Shown piece by piece: positions 40,727-51,684 of a DNA stretch of 64,000 nucleotides; position 1 is the stretch's first letter, and each line of letters starts with the position of its first letter. The stretch is taken from positions 984,501-1,048,500 of the forward strand of contig NZ_NERW01000001.1 of NCBI RefSeq assembly GCF_003063505.1. The letters are read 5' to 3'. The notes beneath the pieces were generated by a model, which was given only the letters and a program-made list of their open reading frames with translations, did not search any database and had not been told where the DNA came from. Source of the DNA: Limnohabitans sp. T6-20 (lineage in GTDB: Bacteria > Pseudomonadota > Gammaproteobacteria > Burkholderiales > Burkholderiaceae_C). The translations under genes and the position numbers were made by a program.

Positions 40727-41656
40727 TCAGCTTTGTTTACCTGCAGTTGCAAGCATTTCTTTGATTTTTTCCGCTGTCTCAACTCGATCGTATTTTTCAA
40801 CCCGAGGCTCATTATTATTAAGGTCAGCCCGTACTCTGTGCAAAAAAACTTCAAAGTCCGTGTTGATCTCGCAAAGCTTGTTAATAGCATTCCAATCCAG
40901 TTCATGCTCTTTGGCTTGATACAAAATTGCTGTGGAATCAGGATCATTCAGATCAAATTCGATGACGCCGATGCCAAACGAGTTCGAAAGGCGTTGCAAT
41001 TCTGAGCGAAAGTCAAGGTCGGCAGAAATTTTGGAGGCACATAGATAGCCTTCATTCGCCCATGAAGAATTGGACACTGCCTGAAAAAAAGACTCCCGTA
41101 GGTTCTGAAACGTGAGATGACGTTTCAGCTCGAACGAGTACAGCCGCAGCTTGGGTGAACCTAATGCTTTGCTGAGTTCACGAGCCGCAGGTTCCATATC
41201 TGGGAAGAAGCAACCCACCATGTCGGGGTGAGTCCATTGTGCGTAGGTGGACTTGCTGCTTTTTTGGTGATTGATGGTCTTGCAATAAGCTTGGAACTCA
41301 GACTGAGCAAAGTAAGCCATCAAAGGATGAAGCTCCTTTTCTAGCAATGGCTTCAGCTCTAAGCTCACTGGTTCATCGGGCGGCTCCTCAATCGATTCAG
41401 TGTCGACCGTCGTCTCCATTGAGCGAAGATAAAACCGCTTTGGACGATTTCCAATGCTCACAAAATTGGATTCCACCCCTGGCTTGCAAGCTCCATACAA
41501 TTTTGAGCCCAGAGTATGAATCGGTGTTTTCCCTGTTGAGTTCAGTTGAGCCACATAATCGGCTGACAAAGCAAGCTGCCATATCTCATCCACGCTGAGT
41601 GCCCTGTTTTGTTCAGCGAGAACTTTTTCTGCCAGCTGCAAAAATGTCAAACTCAT
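40727..41656 (-). CDS. HARE-HTH protein with PD-(D/E)XK nuclease-like core (HrgA-like)
   Basis: 309 aa. Residues 1-75 are a HARE-HTH domain (SLTFLQLAEKVLAEQNRALS, then TPIHTLGSKLYGACKPG), a module linked to restriction enzymes and chromatin proteins. From 105 it follows the COG2958/HrgA pattern: EKELHPLMAYFAQ, WTHPDMVGCFFP (Asp145) and LYSFELKRHL (Glu176, Lys178), a credible PD-(D/E)XK site. No methyltransferase is adjacent. It converges on the macro operon and lies 28 bp upstream of gatB on the same strand relative to transcription order. Function: candidate standalone nuclease. Confidence 0.8.
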   Translation of the reverse strand: MSLTFLQLAEKVLAEQNRALSVDEIWQLALSADYVAQLNSTGKTPIHTLGSKLYGACKPGVESNFVSIGNRPKRFYLRSMETTVDTESIEEPPDEPVSLELKPLLEKELHPLMAYFAQSEFQAYCKTINHQKSSKSTYAQWTHPDMVGCFFPDMEPAARELSKALGSPKLRLYSFELKRHLTFQNLRESFFQAVSNSSWANEGYLCASKISADLDFRSELQRLSNSFGIGVIEFDLNDPDSTAILYQAKEHELDWNAINKLCEINTDFEVFLHRVRADLNNNEPRVEKYDRVETAEKIKEMLATAGKQS

Positions 41657-41684
41657 AACAGATCTCCTACAAGCACTGAAATTT

Positions 41685-43154
41685 TTATCTCAGCTTCTTC
41701 ATCAACAGCGCATTCACCTGCCCCGGATTGGCCTTGCCTTTGCTGGCTTTCATGATCGGGCCGACCAGGCCGTTGAGAGCCTTAGCGTTACCGGCCTTGA
41801 ACTCCTCCACGTTCTTGGGATTGGCGGCCAACACGTCGTCGATGATCTTTTCCAGCTCGCCGGTGTCGTTCATCTGCTTGAGGCCTTTGGCTTCGATGAG
41901 TGCGTCAACATCGCCTTCGCTACCGGAGGGGCCTTCGCCGTTCCACAGACCTTCAAACACCTGACGCGCTGCGTTATTGCTGATGGTGTTGTCGCTGATG
42001 CGGCCAATCAGGGCGGCCAATTGGGCGGCGCTAACAGGTGCTTGTTCGATGGCCATTTCGCTGGCGTTCAGGCGGCGTGAGACTTCGCCCATGATCCAGT
42101 TGCTGGCCAGTTTGGGCTGGCCGCAGGCTTTGGCGGTGGCTTCAAAGTAAGCGGCAACCGCCTTGCTTTGGGTCAGTTGCGTGGCGTCGTATTCGGGCAG
42201 GGCGTAGTCCTTGACGAAGCGCTCGGCCATTACGCGGGGCAGTTCTGCCATTTCGCCTTTGACGCGCTCCACCCAGTCGCGGCCGATCACCAGCGGTGGC
42301 AGGTCCGGGTCGGGGAAGTAGCGGTAGTCTGCAGCGTCTTCCTTGGTGCGCATGGCGCGGGTCTCGCCCGTGTCGGGGTCGAACAGCACCGTGGCTTGCT
42401 GGATGGCGTGGCCGTCTTCGATTTGGTCGATCTGCCAGCGCACTTCGTAGTCGATGGCCTGCTGCATGAACTTGAAGCTGTTCAGGTTCTTGATTTCGCG
42501 GCGGGTGCCGAGCTCGCCACCGGGCTTGCGCACCGACACGTTGGCGTCGCAACGGAAACTGCCCTCCTGCATGTTGCCATCGCAGATGCCGATCCAGGTC
42601 ACGATCTTGTGCAGCTCTTTGGCGTAGGCCACCGCTTCTTCGCTGCTGCGCATGTCGGGCTGGGTCACGATCTCCAGCAGGGGTGTGCCGGCGCGGTTCA
42701 GGTCGATGCCCGACTGACCAATGAAGTCTTCGTGCAGCGATTTGCCCGCGTCTTCTTCGAGGTGGGCGCGCTCCAGGCGCACGGTTTTGCGCACGGTCTC
42801 TTTGCCCACTTCCAAAAAGAACGACACCTCACCGCCTTGCACCACCGGGATCTCGAACTGGCTGATCTGGTAGCCCTTGGGCAGGTCGGGGTAGAAGTAG
42901 TTTTTGCGCGCAAAAATGCTGCGCTCAGCGATGTGGGCGTTGATGGCCAAGCCGAACTCGATGGCGCGCTCAACAGCACCAATGTTCATCACCGGCAGCG
43001 TGCCGGGCAGGGCCATGTCCACCGCGCAGGCTTGCGTGTTGGGCTCGGCACCAAACGCCACTGAGGCGCGGCTGAAAATCTTGCTCTTGGTTGAGAGTTG
43101 GGCGTGTGTTTCGAAGCCGATGACGACTTCGTAGCCTTGGACGAGTTTGCTCAT
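41685..43154 (-). CDS. gatB: Aspartyl/glutamyl-tRNA(Asn/Gln) amidotransferase subunit B
   Basis: 489-aa GatB, which phosphorylates and transamidates Glu-tRNA(Gln) or Asp-tRNA(Asn) with GatA and Gat[50 protein letters not shown] and the C-terminal YqeY-like tail ([20 protein letters not shown]) are standard. The ATG at 43154 is the homologous start. It is separated from gatA by a REPIN-derived sequence. Confidence 0.96.
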   Translation of the reverse strand: MSKLVQGYEVVIGFETHAQLSTKSKIFSRASVAFGAEPNTQACAVDMALPGTLPVMNIGAVERAIEFGLAINAHIAERSIFARKNYFYPDLPKGYQISQFEIPVVQGGEVSFFLEVGKETVRKTVRLERAHLEEDAGKSLHEDFIGQSGIDLNRAGTPLLEIVTQPDMRSSEEAVAYAKELHKIVTWIGICDGNMQEGSFRCDANVSVRKPGGELGTRREIKNLNSFKFMQQAIDYEVRWQIDQIEDGHAIQQATVLFDPDTGETRAMRTKEDAADYRYFPDPDLPPLVIGRDWVERVKGEMAELPRVMAERFVKDYALPEYDATQLTQSKAVAAYFEATAKACGQPKLASNWIMGEVSRRLNASEMAIEQAPVSAAQLAALIGRISDNTISNNAARQVFEGLWNGEGPSGSEGDVDALIEAKGLKQMNDTGELEKIIDDVLAANPKNVEEFKAGNAKALNGLVGPIMKASKGKANPGQVNALLMKKLR

Positions 43155-43181
43155 ATGTGGTTCACCTGATGAATCAGAACT

Positions 43182-43236
43182 TGTGGGAGGCCGCTGCTGT
43201 ATTGAAAGCATTCGCGAGCAGGGGCTCGCTCCCACA
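43182..43236. repeat. REPIN-like element 6, left hairpin deleted
   Basis: Starts TGTGGGAGGCCGC but continues TGCTGTATTGAAAG, losing the return half of the left stem; the right arm CATTCGCGAGCAGGGGCTCG then CTCCCACA is intact. 55 bp against 73-77 bp for complete copies. Between gatA and gatB inside the operon. Confidence 0.75.
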
Positions 43237-43247
43237 AAGACCTGGGT

Positions 43248-44726
43248 TCACTGAAGGCCCTCCGGCTTGCGAAGGTGGAAATCGGTCGCTTGTTGCAGGC
43301 GGTGTGCGGCGTTCAGCAACTGGGCTTCCTTGAAGTAGTTGCCGATCAGCTGCAAACCTACAGGCATGCCCTGTGCGCCAAAGCCTGCGGGCACGCTCAT
43401 GCCCGGCAGACCGGCCAAAGAGGCTGGCAGCGTGAAGATGTCGGCCAAATAATCGGCCACCGGGTCGTTGGCGTTTTCGCCAAACTTCCAGGCCACGGAT
43501 GGGGCCACGGGACCGGCGATGACGTCGCATTCTTTGAACGCGTTCTGGAAGTCATCCGCGATCATGCGGCGGATTTTTTGGGCCTGCAGGTAGTAGGCAT
43601 CGTAATACCCATGCGAGAGCACATAAGCGCCCGTCATGATGCGGCGTTTGACCTCGTTGCCAAAGCCTTCGGCGCGGGTCTTTTTGTACATGTCCACCAG
43701 GTCGGTGTAGTCCTTGGCGCGGTGGCCGAACTTCACGCCGTCAAAGCGGCTCAGGTTGGAGCTGGCTTCGGCCGGGGCGATGATGTAGTACACCGGAATG
43801 GACAGCTCGGTGCGCGGCAGGCTGATGGGCACCAGCCTGGCGCCCAGCTTTTCATACTCGCGCAAAGCGCCATCGACGGCAGCGCGCACATCGGCGTGCA
43901 GGCCTTCACCAAAGAACTCTTTGGGAATGCCAATGCGCAGGCCTTCCAGCGATTGGTTCAGTGATGCGGTGAAGTCTTCGGCAGGCATGTCCAGCGAGGT
44001 GGAGTCGCGGTCAATGTCGGGGCCGCACATGGCGCTGAGCAGCAGTGCGCAGTCTTCGGCCGTGCGGGCCATGGGGCCGCCCTGGTCGAGGCTGGAGGCG
44101 TAGGCGATCATGCCGTAACGGCTGGCGCGGCCATAGGTGGGCTTGATGCCAGTGATGCCGCAAAAGCTGGCAGGTTGGCGGATCGAGCCGCCGGTGTCGG
44201 TGCCAGTCGCTGCTGGTGTCAGACGGGCCGCCACTGCGGCGGCGCTGCCGCCCGACGAGCCGCCGGGCACGCGGGCCGTGTCCCAGGGGTTGGTGACTTT
44301 GCCAAAGGCCGAGTTTTCGTTGGCCGAACCCATGGCGAACTCGTCGCAGTTGAGCTTGCCCAAGGTCACCATGCCTGCGCCGCCTTGTGCGGATGCGCCG
44401 AGTTTTTGCACCAGCGTGGCGTCAAAGGGCGAGCGGTAGCCGGTCAGGATCTTGGAGCCCGCAGTGGTGGCGAAGTCGCGGGTCACAAACACGTCTTTGT
44501 GGGCCACGGGCACACCTTCGAGCAGACCGCCCGTGCCAGCGGCCAGACGGGCGTCGCTGGCTTGCGCTTGCGCCAGCGTCACTTCGCTGTCGATGTCGAG
44601 GAACGCGTTGTGCGGGTTGCCACCCAAACGGGCCAGAAAGCCGGTGGCCACTTCGACGGCGCTCACCTGTTTGGCCTTGAGGGCCTGGGCCAGTTCGGCC
44701 ACGGTCATGTCATGCAGAGAATTCAT
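43248..44726 (-). CDS. gatA: Aspartyl/glutamyl-tRNA(Asn/Gln) amidotransferase subunit A
   Basis: 492-aa amidase-signature enzyme that releases ammonia from glutamine for GatB. The Ser-cisSer-Lys triad lies in [25 protein letters not shown] and [14 protein letters not shown]. The ATG at 44726 is preferred; a GTG at 44738 overlapping the gatC stop (GTGA) would add four residues. Operon order gatC-gatA-gatB. Confidence 0.96.
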   Translation of the reverse strand: MNSLHDMTVAELAQALKAKQVSAVEVATGFLARLGGNPHNAFLDIDSEVTLAQAQASDARLAAGTGGLLEGVPVAHKDVFVTRDFATTAGSKILTGYRSPFDATLVQKLGASAQGGAGMVTLGKLNCDEFAMGSANENSAFGKVTNPWDTARVPGGSSGGSAAAVAARLTPAATGTDTGGSIRQPASFCGITGIKPTYGRASRYGMIAYASSLDQGGPMARTAEDCALLLSAMCGPDIDRDSTSLDMPAEDFTASLNQSLEGLRIGIPKEFFGEGLHADVRAAVDGALREYEKLGARLVPISLPRTELSIPVYYIIAPAEASSNLSRFDGVKFGHRAKDYTDLVDMYKKTRAEGFGNEVKRRIMTGAYVLSHGYYDAYYLQAQKIRRMIADDFQNAFKECDVIAGPVAPSVAWKFGENANDPVADYLADIFTLPASLAGLPGMSVPAGFGAQGMPVGLQLIGNYFKEAQLLNAAHRLQQATDFHLRKPEGLQ

Positions 44727-44734
44727 CGTGCGGC

Positions 44735-45034
44735 TCACTCGATCACCTTGGGCACCAAGAACAGCCCGCGCTCGACGGCGGGGGCGCTGCGCTGGTTCAG
44801 GTCGCGTTGGTTGGGTTCGCTGGCCACGTCGGGGCGCAGGCGCAGCGTGATGTCCTGGATGGCAGCCACGGGGTGGGCCATCGGCTCGATGCCGGTGGTG
44901 TCCACGGCCTGCATGGCTTCGACGATGCCAAAAAAGCCGTTGATCTGGGTCAGCATGCGCTCACTCTCGTCGGGCTGCAGTTCCAGTCGGGCGAGGTTCG
45001 CGATGCGGGCAATATCCTGCGGGGTCAGGGACAT
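44735..45034 (-). CDS. gatC: Aspartyl/glutamyl-tRNA(Asn/Gln) amidotransferase subunit C
   Basis: 99-aa GatC that wraps around and stabilises GatA-Gat[21 protein letters not shown] and [20 protein letters not shown] are the family hallmarks. First gene of the gat operon; divergent from mreB with a 211-bp gap that holds both promoters, in which no specific operator was recognised. The ATG at 45034 is the homologous start. Confidence 0.94.
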   Translation of the reverse strand: MSLTPQDIARIANLARLELQPDESERMLTQINGFFGIVEAMQAVDTTGIEPMAHPVAAIQDITLRLRPDVASEPNQRDLNQRSAPAVERGLFLVPKVIE

Positions 45035-45227
45035 GGTTTGAAAAGAGTTGTAAATGACGGGGTTTTCCAAGCCAAACGGGGCTTCAAAGCACCTGTTTTG
45101 CCGGGGGATCGGGTATTATCCTGTGTTTGGCGCAGCTCACAGCATAGCCTCTGAGCCAGCCCTCACGACACACCCGATTTGACAGCCGCGCCGTCCCCAA
45201 TTTGCCTCCATCGGGCCTTGGGTTTGA

Positions 45228-46289
<1,062 letters not shown>

Positions 46290-46361
46290 GCGATGCACCT
46301 GGCTGCTTGCCCACGGCCAGGGTTCAAGCTTGACCTAACCTGAATCCGGCGCACCTCCCCC

Positions 46362-47324
46362 ATGGCTCTGGATACCCTCGAACGCAGTGCCCCGCCGATT
46401 TTTCGGCAGGGCCTGTCTGCGACCACCAAACTGGTGCTCTTGGCGCTGCTGTCGATTTTGTTGATGGCCTCGGACCACCGGTTCAAAATTTCTCAGCCGC
46501 TGCGTTCGGGCATTGCCATCGTGTTGGCCCCCTTGCAGTGGTTGTCGTTGCAGCCCGGGCGGGCGGTCAACGGTTTGGGCCAATATTTTGGCAATCTCGA
46601 AGAAGCGCAAGATGCGGCGCAAAACTTCCATACCCGCACCATCGCGCAAGCCCAGCGTTTGCAGCAAGTTGAGCAGTTGACGCAAGAAAACGCCCAGCTG
46701 CGGCAGTTGCTGGATCTGCGCAAGCAAATGGCGGGACCATCCCAGGCGGTGGAGGTGCTTTACGACACCGCCGACCCTTATACCGATCGCGTGGTGGTGG
46801 ACCGTGGCCAAATCGGGGGCATCGTGCAAGGCGCTGCCGTCATTGATGCCGGTGGCGTGGTGGGGCAAGTGACGCGGGTCTACCCCCTGGTCAGTGAGGT
46901 GACCTTGCTCACGGACCGGGACCAAAGCATTCCCGTGATGAATGCCCGCACGGGCAGTCGGCATGTGGCGATGGGCGACCCGTTCATGCCAGGCGGAGCA
47001 CTGGAGCTGAAGTTTGTACCCGCCAGCACCGATGTCAAACAAGGTGACTTGCTCACGACCAGTGGCATTGACGGCGTGTATCCGCCGGGCCTGCATGTGG
47101 GCACCGTGAGCCAGATCGACCGCCGTGTCGATTCGTCATTTGCGCGGGTGCATGCCACTCCGGCTGCCAAAGCCCGTGGTCGGCATTTGCTGGTGCTGAT
47201 GCCGGTCAAGGACTGGCCACTAGCGCCTGCCGCCCATCCTGAACCCAAGCGCAGTGGCAAAGGTCGGCCAACTGCGTCTTCTGCGCCTTCTGCCGCACCC
47301 GCATCTTCAGGAGCCAAGCCATGA
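46362..47324 (+). CDS. mreC: Rod-shape-determining protein MreC
   Basis: 320-aa bitopic periplasmic scaffold linking MreB filaments with PBP2/RodA. Cytoplasmic start, membrane helix (about 22-42; LVLLALLSILLMAS), coiled coil (about 85-120; RLQQVEQLTQENAQLRQLL) and beta-barrel domain with VDRGQIGGIVQGAAVI and GDLLTTSGIDGVYPPGLHVG. The C-terminal 45 residues are Pro/Ala/Ser-rich. It overlaps mreD by 4 bp (ATGA). Confidence 0.95.
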   Translation: MALDTLERSAPPIFRQGLSATTKLVLLALLSILLMASDHRFKISQPLRSGIAIVLAPLQWLSLQPGRAVNGLGQYFGNLEEAQDAAQNFHTRTIAQAQRLQQVEQLTQENAQLRQLLDLRKQMAGPSQAVEVLYDTADPYTDRVVVDRGQIGGIVQGAAVIDAGGVVGQVTRVYPLVSEVTLLTDRDQSIPVMNARTGSRHVAMGDPFMPGGALELKFVPASTDVKQGDLLTTSGIDGVYPPGLHVGTVSQIDRRVDSSFARVHATPAAKARGRHLLVLMPVKDWPLAPAAHPEPKRSGKGRPTASSAPSAAPASSGAKP

Positions 47325-47842
47325 TCATGCCCGCAGGCCGACCGCTGCTGCTGCCCGCCAACCCTCGCTTCATTGCCTTGACCTTGGTGGTGGGGCTGCT
47401 GACGAACATGTTGTTGGGTTTGACGGGTTGGCGCTGGCTGCCCGATGTCCTGGCCATCGTGGTGGTGTTCTGGAATGTTTACCAACCCCGACGTGTTGGC
47501 CTGGTGTTGGCCTTTGTGCTGGGCTTGGCGCTGGATGTGCATGAGTCGGCTTTGTTGGGACAAAACGCTTTGTCGTATGTGGTGCTGAGCAGCATGGCGA
47601 TTGCCGTGCAGCGGCGCTTGCTGTGGTTTCCTTTGCGCGAGCAAGCGCTGCAAATTGCGCCGCTGTTTGTGATCGCATCTTTGCTGGAGTGGGTGACCCG
47701 CCTGATCGTGCAGGACGCCTGGCCCCATTGGAGTCAGCTGTTTGCACCCTTGATGCAAGCGGCCCTGTGGCCTCTGATGGGCGCTTTGTTGCTCGCACCG
47801 CAGCGGCGAGCGGTTGACCCAGACAACATCCGGCCGCTTTGA
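47321..47842 (+). CDS. mreD: Rod-shape-determining protein MreD
   Basis: 173-aa polytopic inner-membrane protein with about five helices; LPANPRFIALTLVVGLLTNM and RPRRVGL-like text (QPRRVGLVLAFVLGLALDVH) and SALLGQNALSYVV are characteristic. It acts with MreC in the elongasome. Four-base overlap with mreC; its stop is 2 bp before the mrdA ATG. Confidence 0.93.
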   Translation: MIMPAGRPLLLPANPRFIALTLVVGLLTNMLLGLTGWRWLPDVLAIVVVFWNVYQPRRVGLVLAFVLGLALDVHESALLGQNALSYVVLSSMAIAVQRRLLWFPLREQALQIAPLFVIASLLEWVTRLIVQDAWPHWSQLFAPLMQAALWPLMGALLLAPQRRAVDPDNIRPL

Positions 47843-47844
47843 CC

Positions 47845-49818
47845 ATGCCAATGTGGCTGCCTTCACTTGCCGAGCTGCGGGATAACCAGGCCGATCTTTC
47901 CCGGTTTCGCAACCGTGTGTTCGTGGTTCAGGTGGTCGTGCTGGTTTGCTTTTTGCTGGTGGCGGCCCGTTTGTCGTATCTGCAAATCGTGCGCCATGAA
48001 GACTTGTTGGAGCAGGCCGAAAACAACCGCACGGCCGTGATCCCCACCGTTCCGCCACGCGGCAGCATTCTGGACCGAAATGGCGTTGAGCTGGCCAGCA
48101 ATTACTCGGCCTACACGCTCGAAATCACGCCGTCCAAAGTGACCGATCTGGAGGCCACGATCGATGCGCTGGGCGAGCTGGTGGAAATTCAGGGCAAAGA
48201 CCGCCGCCGTTTTAAACGCCTGCGTGAAGAGTCGCGCAGCTTTGACTCTTTGCCCATACGCACCCGCTTGACCGACGAAGAGGTGGCGCGTTTCAGTGCG
48301 CAGCGCTACCGGTTTCCGGGCGTTGAAATCAAGGCGCGCTTGTTCAGGCAGTACCCCTATGGCGAGTTGGCCAGCCATGTGGTGGGTTACATCGGTCGCA
48401 TCAATGCGCGTGAAAAAGAACGCATTGAAGACGACGACGATGTGGGCAATTACCGGGGCACGGAATACATCGGCAAGCTGGGGGTTGAGCAGCGTTACGA
48501 GCGCGAGTTGCATGGCATCACCGGCGTGAACCGGGTTGAAACTTCGGCCGGTGGCCGGGCCACCCGAAGCCTGTCCAGCCACTTGGCCACGCCGGGGCAG
48601 AACGTGGTGTTGTCGATCGATATCCATCTTCAAAAAATGATCGAGGATTTGTTTGGCAACCGCCGTGGCGCATTGGTGGCGATGGACCCGCAAACCGGTG
48701 AGGTCTTGGCCTTTGTCAGCAAGCCCACGTTTGATCCTAATTTGTTTGTCGAGGGCATTGATGTCGAGAGCTGGCAGTCGCTCAACGAGTCTCCTGACAA
48801 GCCCTTGCTCAACCGTGCGTTGCGTGGCACCTATCCACCAGGCTCGACCTACAAACCTTTCATGGCCCTGGGCGCATTGACCACGGGCAAACGCAGTGCC
48901 AGCACCATCATCAACGATGCGGGTTCGTGGTCTTATGGCGGGCACACCTTCCGTAGCCATGGCGACTCCGGGCTGGGCCCGGTCGACATGGTCCGTTCGA
49001 TCACCTTGTCCAGCAACGTCTATTACTACTCATTGGCCAACGAGATGGGGGTCGATGCCATCCACGACTTCATGAAGCCTTTGGGCTTTGGCCAGATCAC
49101 CGGCATTGATTTGCCAGGCGAGGTGCGTGGCGTGCTGCCCAGCACCGAGTGGAAGCGCAACTATTACAAAAAGCCTGAGCAGAAAAAATGGTTCGGTGGC
49201 GAAACCATCTCGCTGGGCATTGGTCAGGGCTACAACGCTTTCACCATGGTGCAGCTGGCATCGGCCACTGCCACCATCGCCAGCGGTGGGCGAAAATTTG
49301 CCCCTCGCGTGGTGCGTGCCACGCAAGACGCCCTGACCCACGCCCAAGTGGCAACCACCACGTCTGAGCCTGTGGATTTGGGTTACGCGCCCGAACACAT
49401 TGCGGTGGTGCGCAACGGCTTGGTCGGGGTGGTCACATCGGGCACTTCGGCTCAGGTGTTTGCCGGAGCGGGCTACCAGAGCGCAGGGAAAACCGGCACG
49501 GCGCAGGCCGTCACCATTGGTCAAAAAGACAAATACAACGCCGCCAAACTGGCGGAGTACCAGCGCGACCATGCCTTGTACATGGCCTATGCACCCGCTG
49601 ATGCGCCCAAGATTGCGCTGGCCGTGGTGGTTGAGAATGCTGGCTTCGGCGCAGCCGCAGCGGCCCCCATTGCCCGGCGTGTTTTTGACTATTGGTTGTT
49701 GGGCCAATACCCCAGCGAAGAAGACATTGCGGCCACCCAAAAAGGCCAATCGGGCAGACCGATTGGCACACCCCGGTCTAAAAAGGATGTGCCGCTGGAA
49801 AGCAGTCGGCTGAACTGA
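47845..49818 (+). CDS. mrdA: Penicillin-binding protein 2, elongasome transpeptidase
   Basis: 657-aa class B PBP. N-terminal membrane helix (VVQVVVLVCFLLVAARLSYL), pedestal domain, then the transpeptidase with SxxK as GSTYKPF (Ser334), SxN as SSNVYYYSL and KTGT as AGKTGTAQA (Lys549). It crosslinks side-wall peptidoglycan with RodA. I choose the ATG 47845 (MPMWLPS); a TTG at 47839 would overlap mreD. rodA, often next, is not downstream; convergent marC is. Confidence 0.95.
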   Translation: MPMWLPSLAELRDNQADLSRFRNRVFVVQVVVLVCFLLVAARLSYLQIVRHEDLLEQAENNRTAVIPTVPPRGSILDRNGVELASNYSAYTLEITPSKVTDLEATIDALGELVEIQGKDRRRFKRLREESRSFDSLPIRTRLTDEEVARFSAQRYRFPGVEIKARLFRQYPYGELASHVVGYIGRINAREKERIEDDDDVGNYRGTEYIGKLGVEQRYERELHGITGVNRVETSAGGRATRSLSSHLATPGQNVVLSIDIHLQKMIEDLFGNRRGALVAMDPQTGEVLAFVSKPTFDPNLFVEGIDVESWQSLNESPDKPLLNRALRGTYPPGSTYKPFMALGALTTGKRSASTIINDAGSWSYGGHTFRSHGDSGLGPVDMVRSITLSSNVYYYSLANEMGVDAIHDFMKPLGFGQITGIDLPGEVRGVLPSTEWKRNYYKKPEQKKWFGGETISLGIGQGYNAFTMVQLASATATIASGGRKFAPRVVRATQDALTHAQVATTTSEPVDLGYAPEHIAVVRNGLVGVVTSGTSAQVFAGAGYQSAGKTGTAQAVTIGQKDKYNAAKLAEYQRDHALYMAYAPADAPKIALAVVVENAGFGAAAAAPIARRVFDYWLLGQYPSEEDIAATQKGQSGRPIGTPRSKKDVPLESSRLN

Positions 49819-49843
49819 TCAGCCTAAAGTCACTGCCAGCGGC

Positions 49844-50449
49844 TCAGTGAGGCCAGCTTTGTGCCAAAGACTTCAAGCCCCGGATCAGCATCTCTACCGA
49901 GATGGACACCAAAATCAGACCCATCAAGCGCTCAAAAGCCGAGACCACGCGCAAGCCCACCAAACGCTGCAAACGCTCGGCGAGCAGCAGCACCACAGCG
50001 CACACAGCCATGGTCACCGTCAGAGCGGCCACCCACTCTAATCGGCGTTCGGGCGCTTGGCTGACCAGCAGTAAAACGGTCGCCATGGCCGAAGGTCCGG
50101 CCAAGGCGGGGATGGCCAAGGGAACGATCAAGGGCTCAGTCAAAGGCACAGTTGAGTCTTGTGGCGGTGGCGGAAAGATCATGCGCAAGGCGATCAAAAA
50201 CAGCACCACCGCACCGCCAATTTGCAAGGACACATCGGACAGGCTCATGGCCTTCAGAAACGATTGCCCCACAAACATGAAGGCCAGCAGCAGGCCAAAA
50301 GCGATCAGCACTTCGCGCACGATGACGCGGGCACGCCGCTCGGGGGGCACGGCCCGCAGGGTGTTCACAAAAATCGGGATGTTGCCCAGCGGATCGGTGA
50401 TCAGCAGCAGCAAGATGGTGGCCGAAGCGAAGCTGTGTTCCATGGCCAT
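49844..50449 (-). CDS. MarC-family integral membrane protein
   Basis: 201-aa MarC/UPF0056 protein with six hydrophobic helices; the signature LLLITDPLGNIPIFVNTL and the PLAIPALAGPSAMATVLLL repeat are clear. Physiological role unknown; earlier links to antibiotic resistance are not established. The ATG at 50449 overlaps the stop of the upstream VOC gene (TGATG), so the two are coupled. Confidence 0.92.
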   Translation of the reverse strand: MAMEHSFASATILLLLITDPLGNIPIFVNTLRAVPPERRARVIVREVLIAFGLLLAFMFVGQSFLKAMSLSDVSLQIGGAVVLFLIALRMIFPPPPQDSTVPLTEPLIVPLAIPALAGPSAMATVLLLVSQAPERRLEWVAALTVTMAVCAVVLLLAERLQRLVGLRVVSAFERLMGLILVSISVEMLIRGLKSLAQSWPH

Positions 50450-50862
50450 CAGCTCGCGTACACCGTGCTCAGACTGGTGAAGCCCTTGACTTCGATTGGG
50501 TTGTCAAACGGGTCCATGAAGAACATCGTCCATTGCTCGCCAGGTTGGCCTGCAAAGCGCAGATGGGGTTCGACCACAAATGCCATGTGCGCCGCTTGCA
50601 AGCGGTCAGCCAAGGTTTGCCAATCGTCTTTTTGCAAGATCAAGCCAAAGTGAGGCATGGGCACCAGCTGATCACCGACACGGCCCGTGAGGGTGGTTTT
50701 GAAGGGCTCACCCAAATGAAGCGAAATCTGGTGCGAAAAAAAGTCAAAGTCCACCCAAGTGTCGGTGGAGCGGCCTTCTTTGCAGCCAAGCAAGCCGCCA
50801 TAAAAGCGGCGGGCCTCGTTGAGGTCGGTGACGTGAAACGCCAAGTGAAATAAGCTGTGCAT
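50449..50862 (-). CDS. VOC-family (glyoxalase-like) protein
   Basis: 137-aa single VOC module: FHLAFHVTDLNEARRFYGGL at the N-terminus and MFFMDPFDNPIEVKGF at the end give the first His and last Glu of a metal site. The set is similar to uncharacterised glyoxalase/dioxygenase-like proteins of Proteobacteria. Substrate unknown. Translationally coupled to marC. Confidence 0.85.
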   Translation of the reverse strand: MHSLFHLAFHVTDLNEARRFYGGLLGCKEGRSTDTWVDFDFFSHQISLHLGEPFKTTLTGRVGDQLVPMPHFGLILQKDDWQTLADRLQAAHMAFVVEPHLRFAGQPGEQWTMFFMDPFDNPIEVKGFTSLSTVYAS

Positions 50863-50928
50863 GCCTCAAAGCATATCAGCCTGCAGGGGCGTGCCAAGCC
50901 ATGCCCCTGCCCGCCCCTCAAGAGCCGT

Positions 50929-51303
50929 TTATAACCGACTGGGGTCAGCCGCCATGGCGTCGAAAGCCTTGAAATACTGCTTGGCCAATGCCACGAGTTG
51001 AGGGTCGGTCGGGTGGTCGCTGGGCACGTTGTCCACAATCACCTGGGCCACAGTGGGCCTGTTTTGAATGCACCATGCCCGGAACTCGTTGCGTGCACCC
51101 CCCGAACCGGTGAGCAGCACTTCATGTGTCCCATTCAGGGCAGTGGCCACATCGGCAAAGAAGGCTGCGGTGTCGTTGGCCTGACCTTGGTGTTTGTGGT
51201 GGCTGCGCGACCGGATGCGCTGTGCCTGTATGTGTGCACGGTCGAACATGACGACATGGGCTTCTTGGTGGTCCATCCAGACCACGGCGTGAAAAGTGCT
51301 CAT
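50929..51303 (-). CDS. Translational-machinery (eRF1-like fold) protein
   Basis: 124-aa protein resembling those annotated as translational machinery protein: FHAVVWMDHQEAHVVMFD, LNGTHEVLLTGSGGARNEF and SDHPTDPQLVALAKQYFKA. The fold is thought to be related to an eRF1/Pelota domain, but the biochemical role is not established. It lies 21 bp downstream of the DksA/TraR-like gene, probably in one unit. The ATG at 51303 is the homologous start. Confidence 0.78.
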   Translation of the reverse strand: MSTFHAVVWMDHQEAHVVMFDRAHIQAQRIRSRSHHKHQGQANDTAAFFADVATALNGTHEVLLTGSGGARNEFRAWCIQNRPTVAQVIVDNVPSDHPTDPQLVALAKQYFKAFDAMAADPSRL

Positions 51304-51324
51304 TGGCGGGTTCGCTTTCAAAAA

Positions 51325-51684
51325 TCAGGATGATTTTTCTGCCAAGGTTTGGCAGGAGATGCATCGCAGGGCGGAAGGGTAGGCGGCCAGACGTTCCTCT
51401 GGAATCGTCACGCCGCAATCCTTGCATTGGCCGTAGTGACCGGCATCCAGACGTTCCAGCGCCGCATCCAGTGCGCCCAGCTCGGCTGTTTCATGCTCGT
51501 TCATGGCGAACTCGTCGTCGCGTTCTGAGAGGGCTTGCGCCCGATTTTCAAAATCACGCACGTCATGCTCCGCTGCCATGTCGACGCGCGAAACCAAACC
51601 GCCACGCTCTTGAGCGATGTGGGCCAGCAATTGAGCGCGCTCTTGCAAGAGTCGCTCGCGGTGGGGGGATTGGGATGAGTTCAT
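51325..51684 (-). CDS. DksA/TraR-family zinc-finger protein
   Basis: 119-aa protein with an N-terminal coiled-coil segment and a four-Cys zinc finger CKDCGVTIPEERLAAYPSAL ending RCISCQ. It lacks the long coiled coil of DksA (151 aa in E. coli), so it is closer to YbiI/TraR-type proteins. It may enter the RNA polymerase secondary channel. The ATG at 51684 is chosen because the frame upstream lacks homology. Confidence 0.85.
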   Translation of the reverse strand: MNSSQSPHRERLLQERAQLLAHIAQERGGLVSRVDMAAEHDVRDFENRAQALSERDDEFAMNEHETAELGALDAALERLDAGHYGQCKDCGVTIPEERLAAYPSALRCISCQTLAEKSS

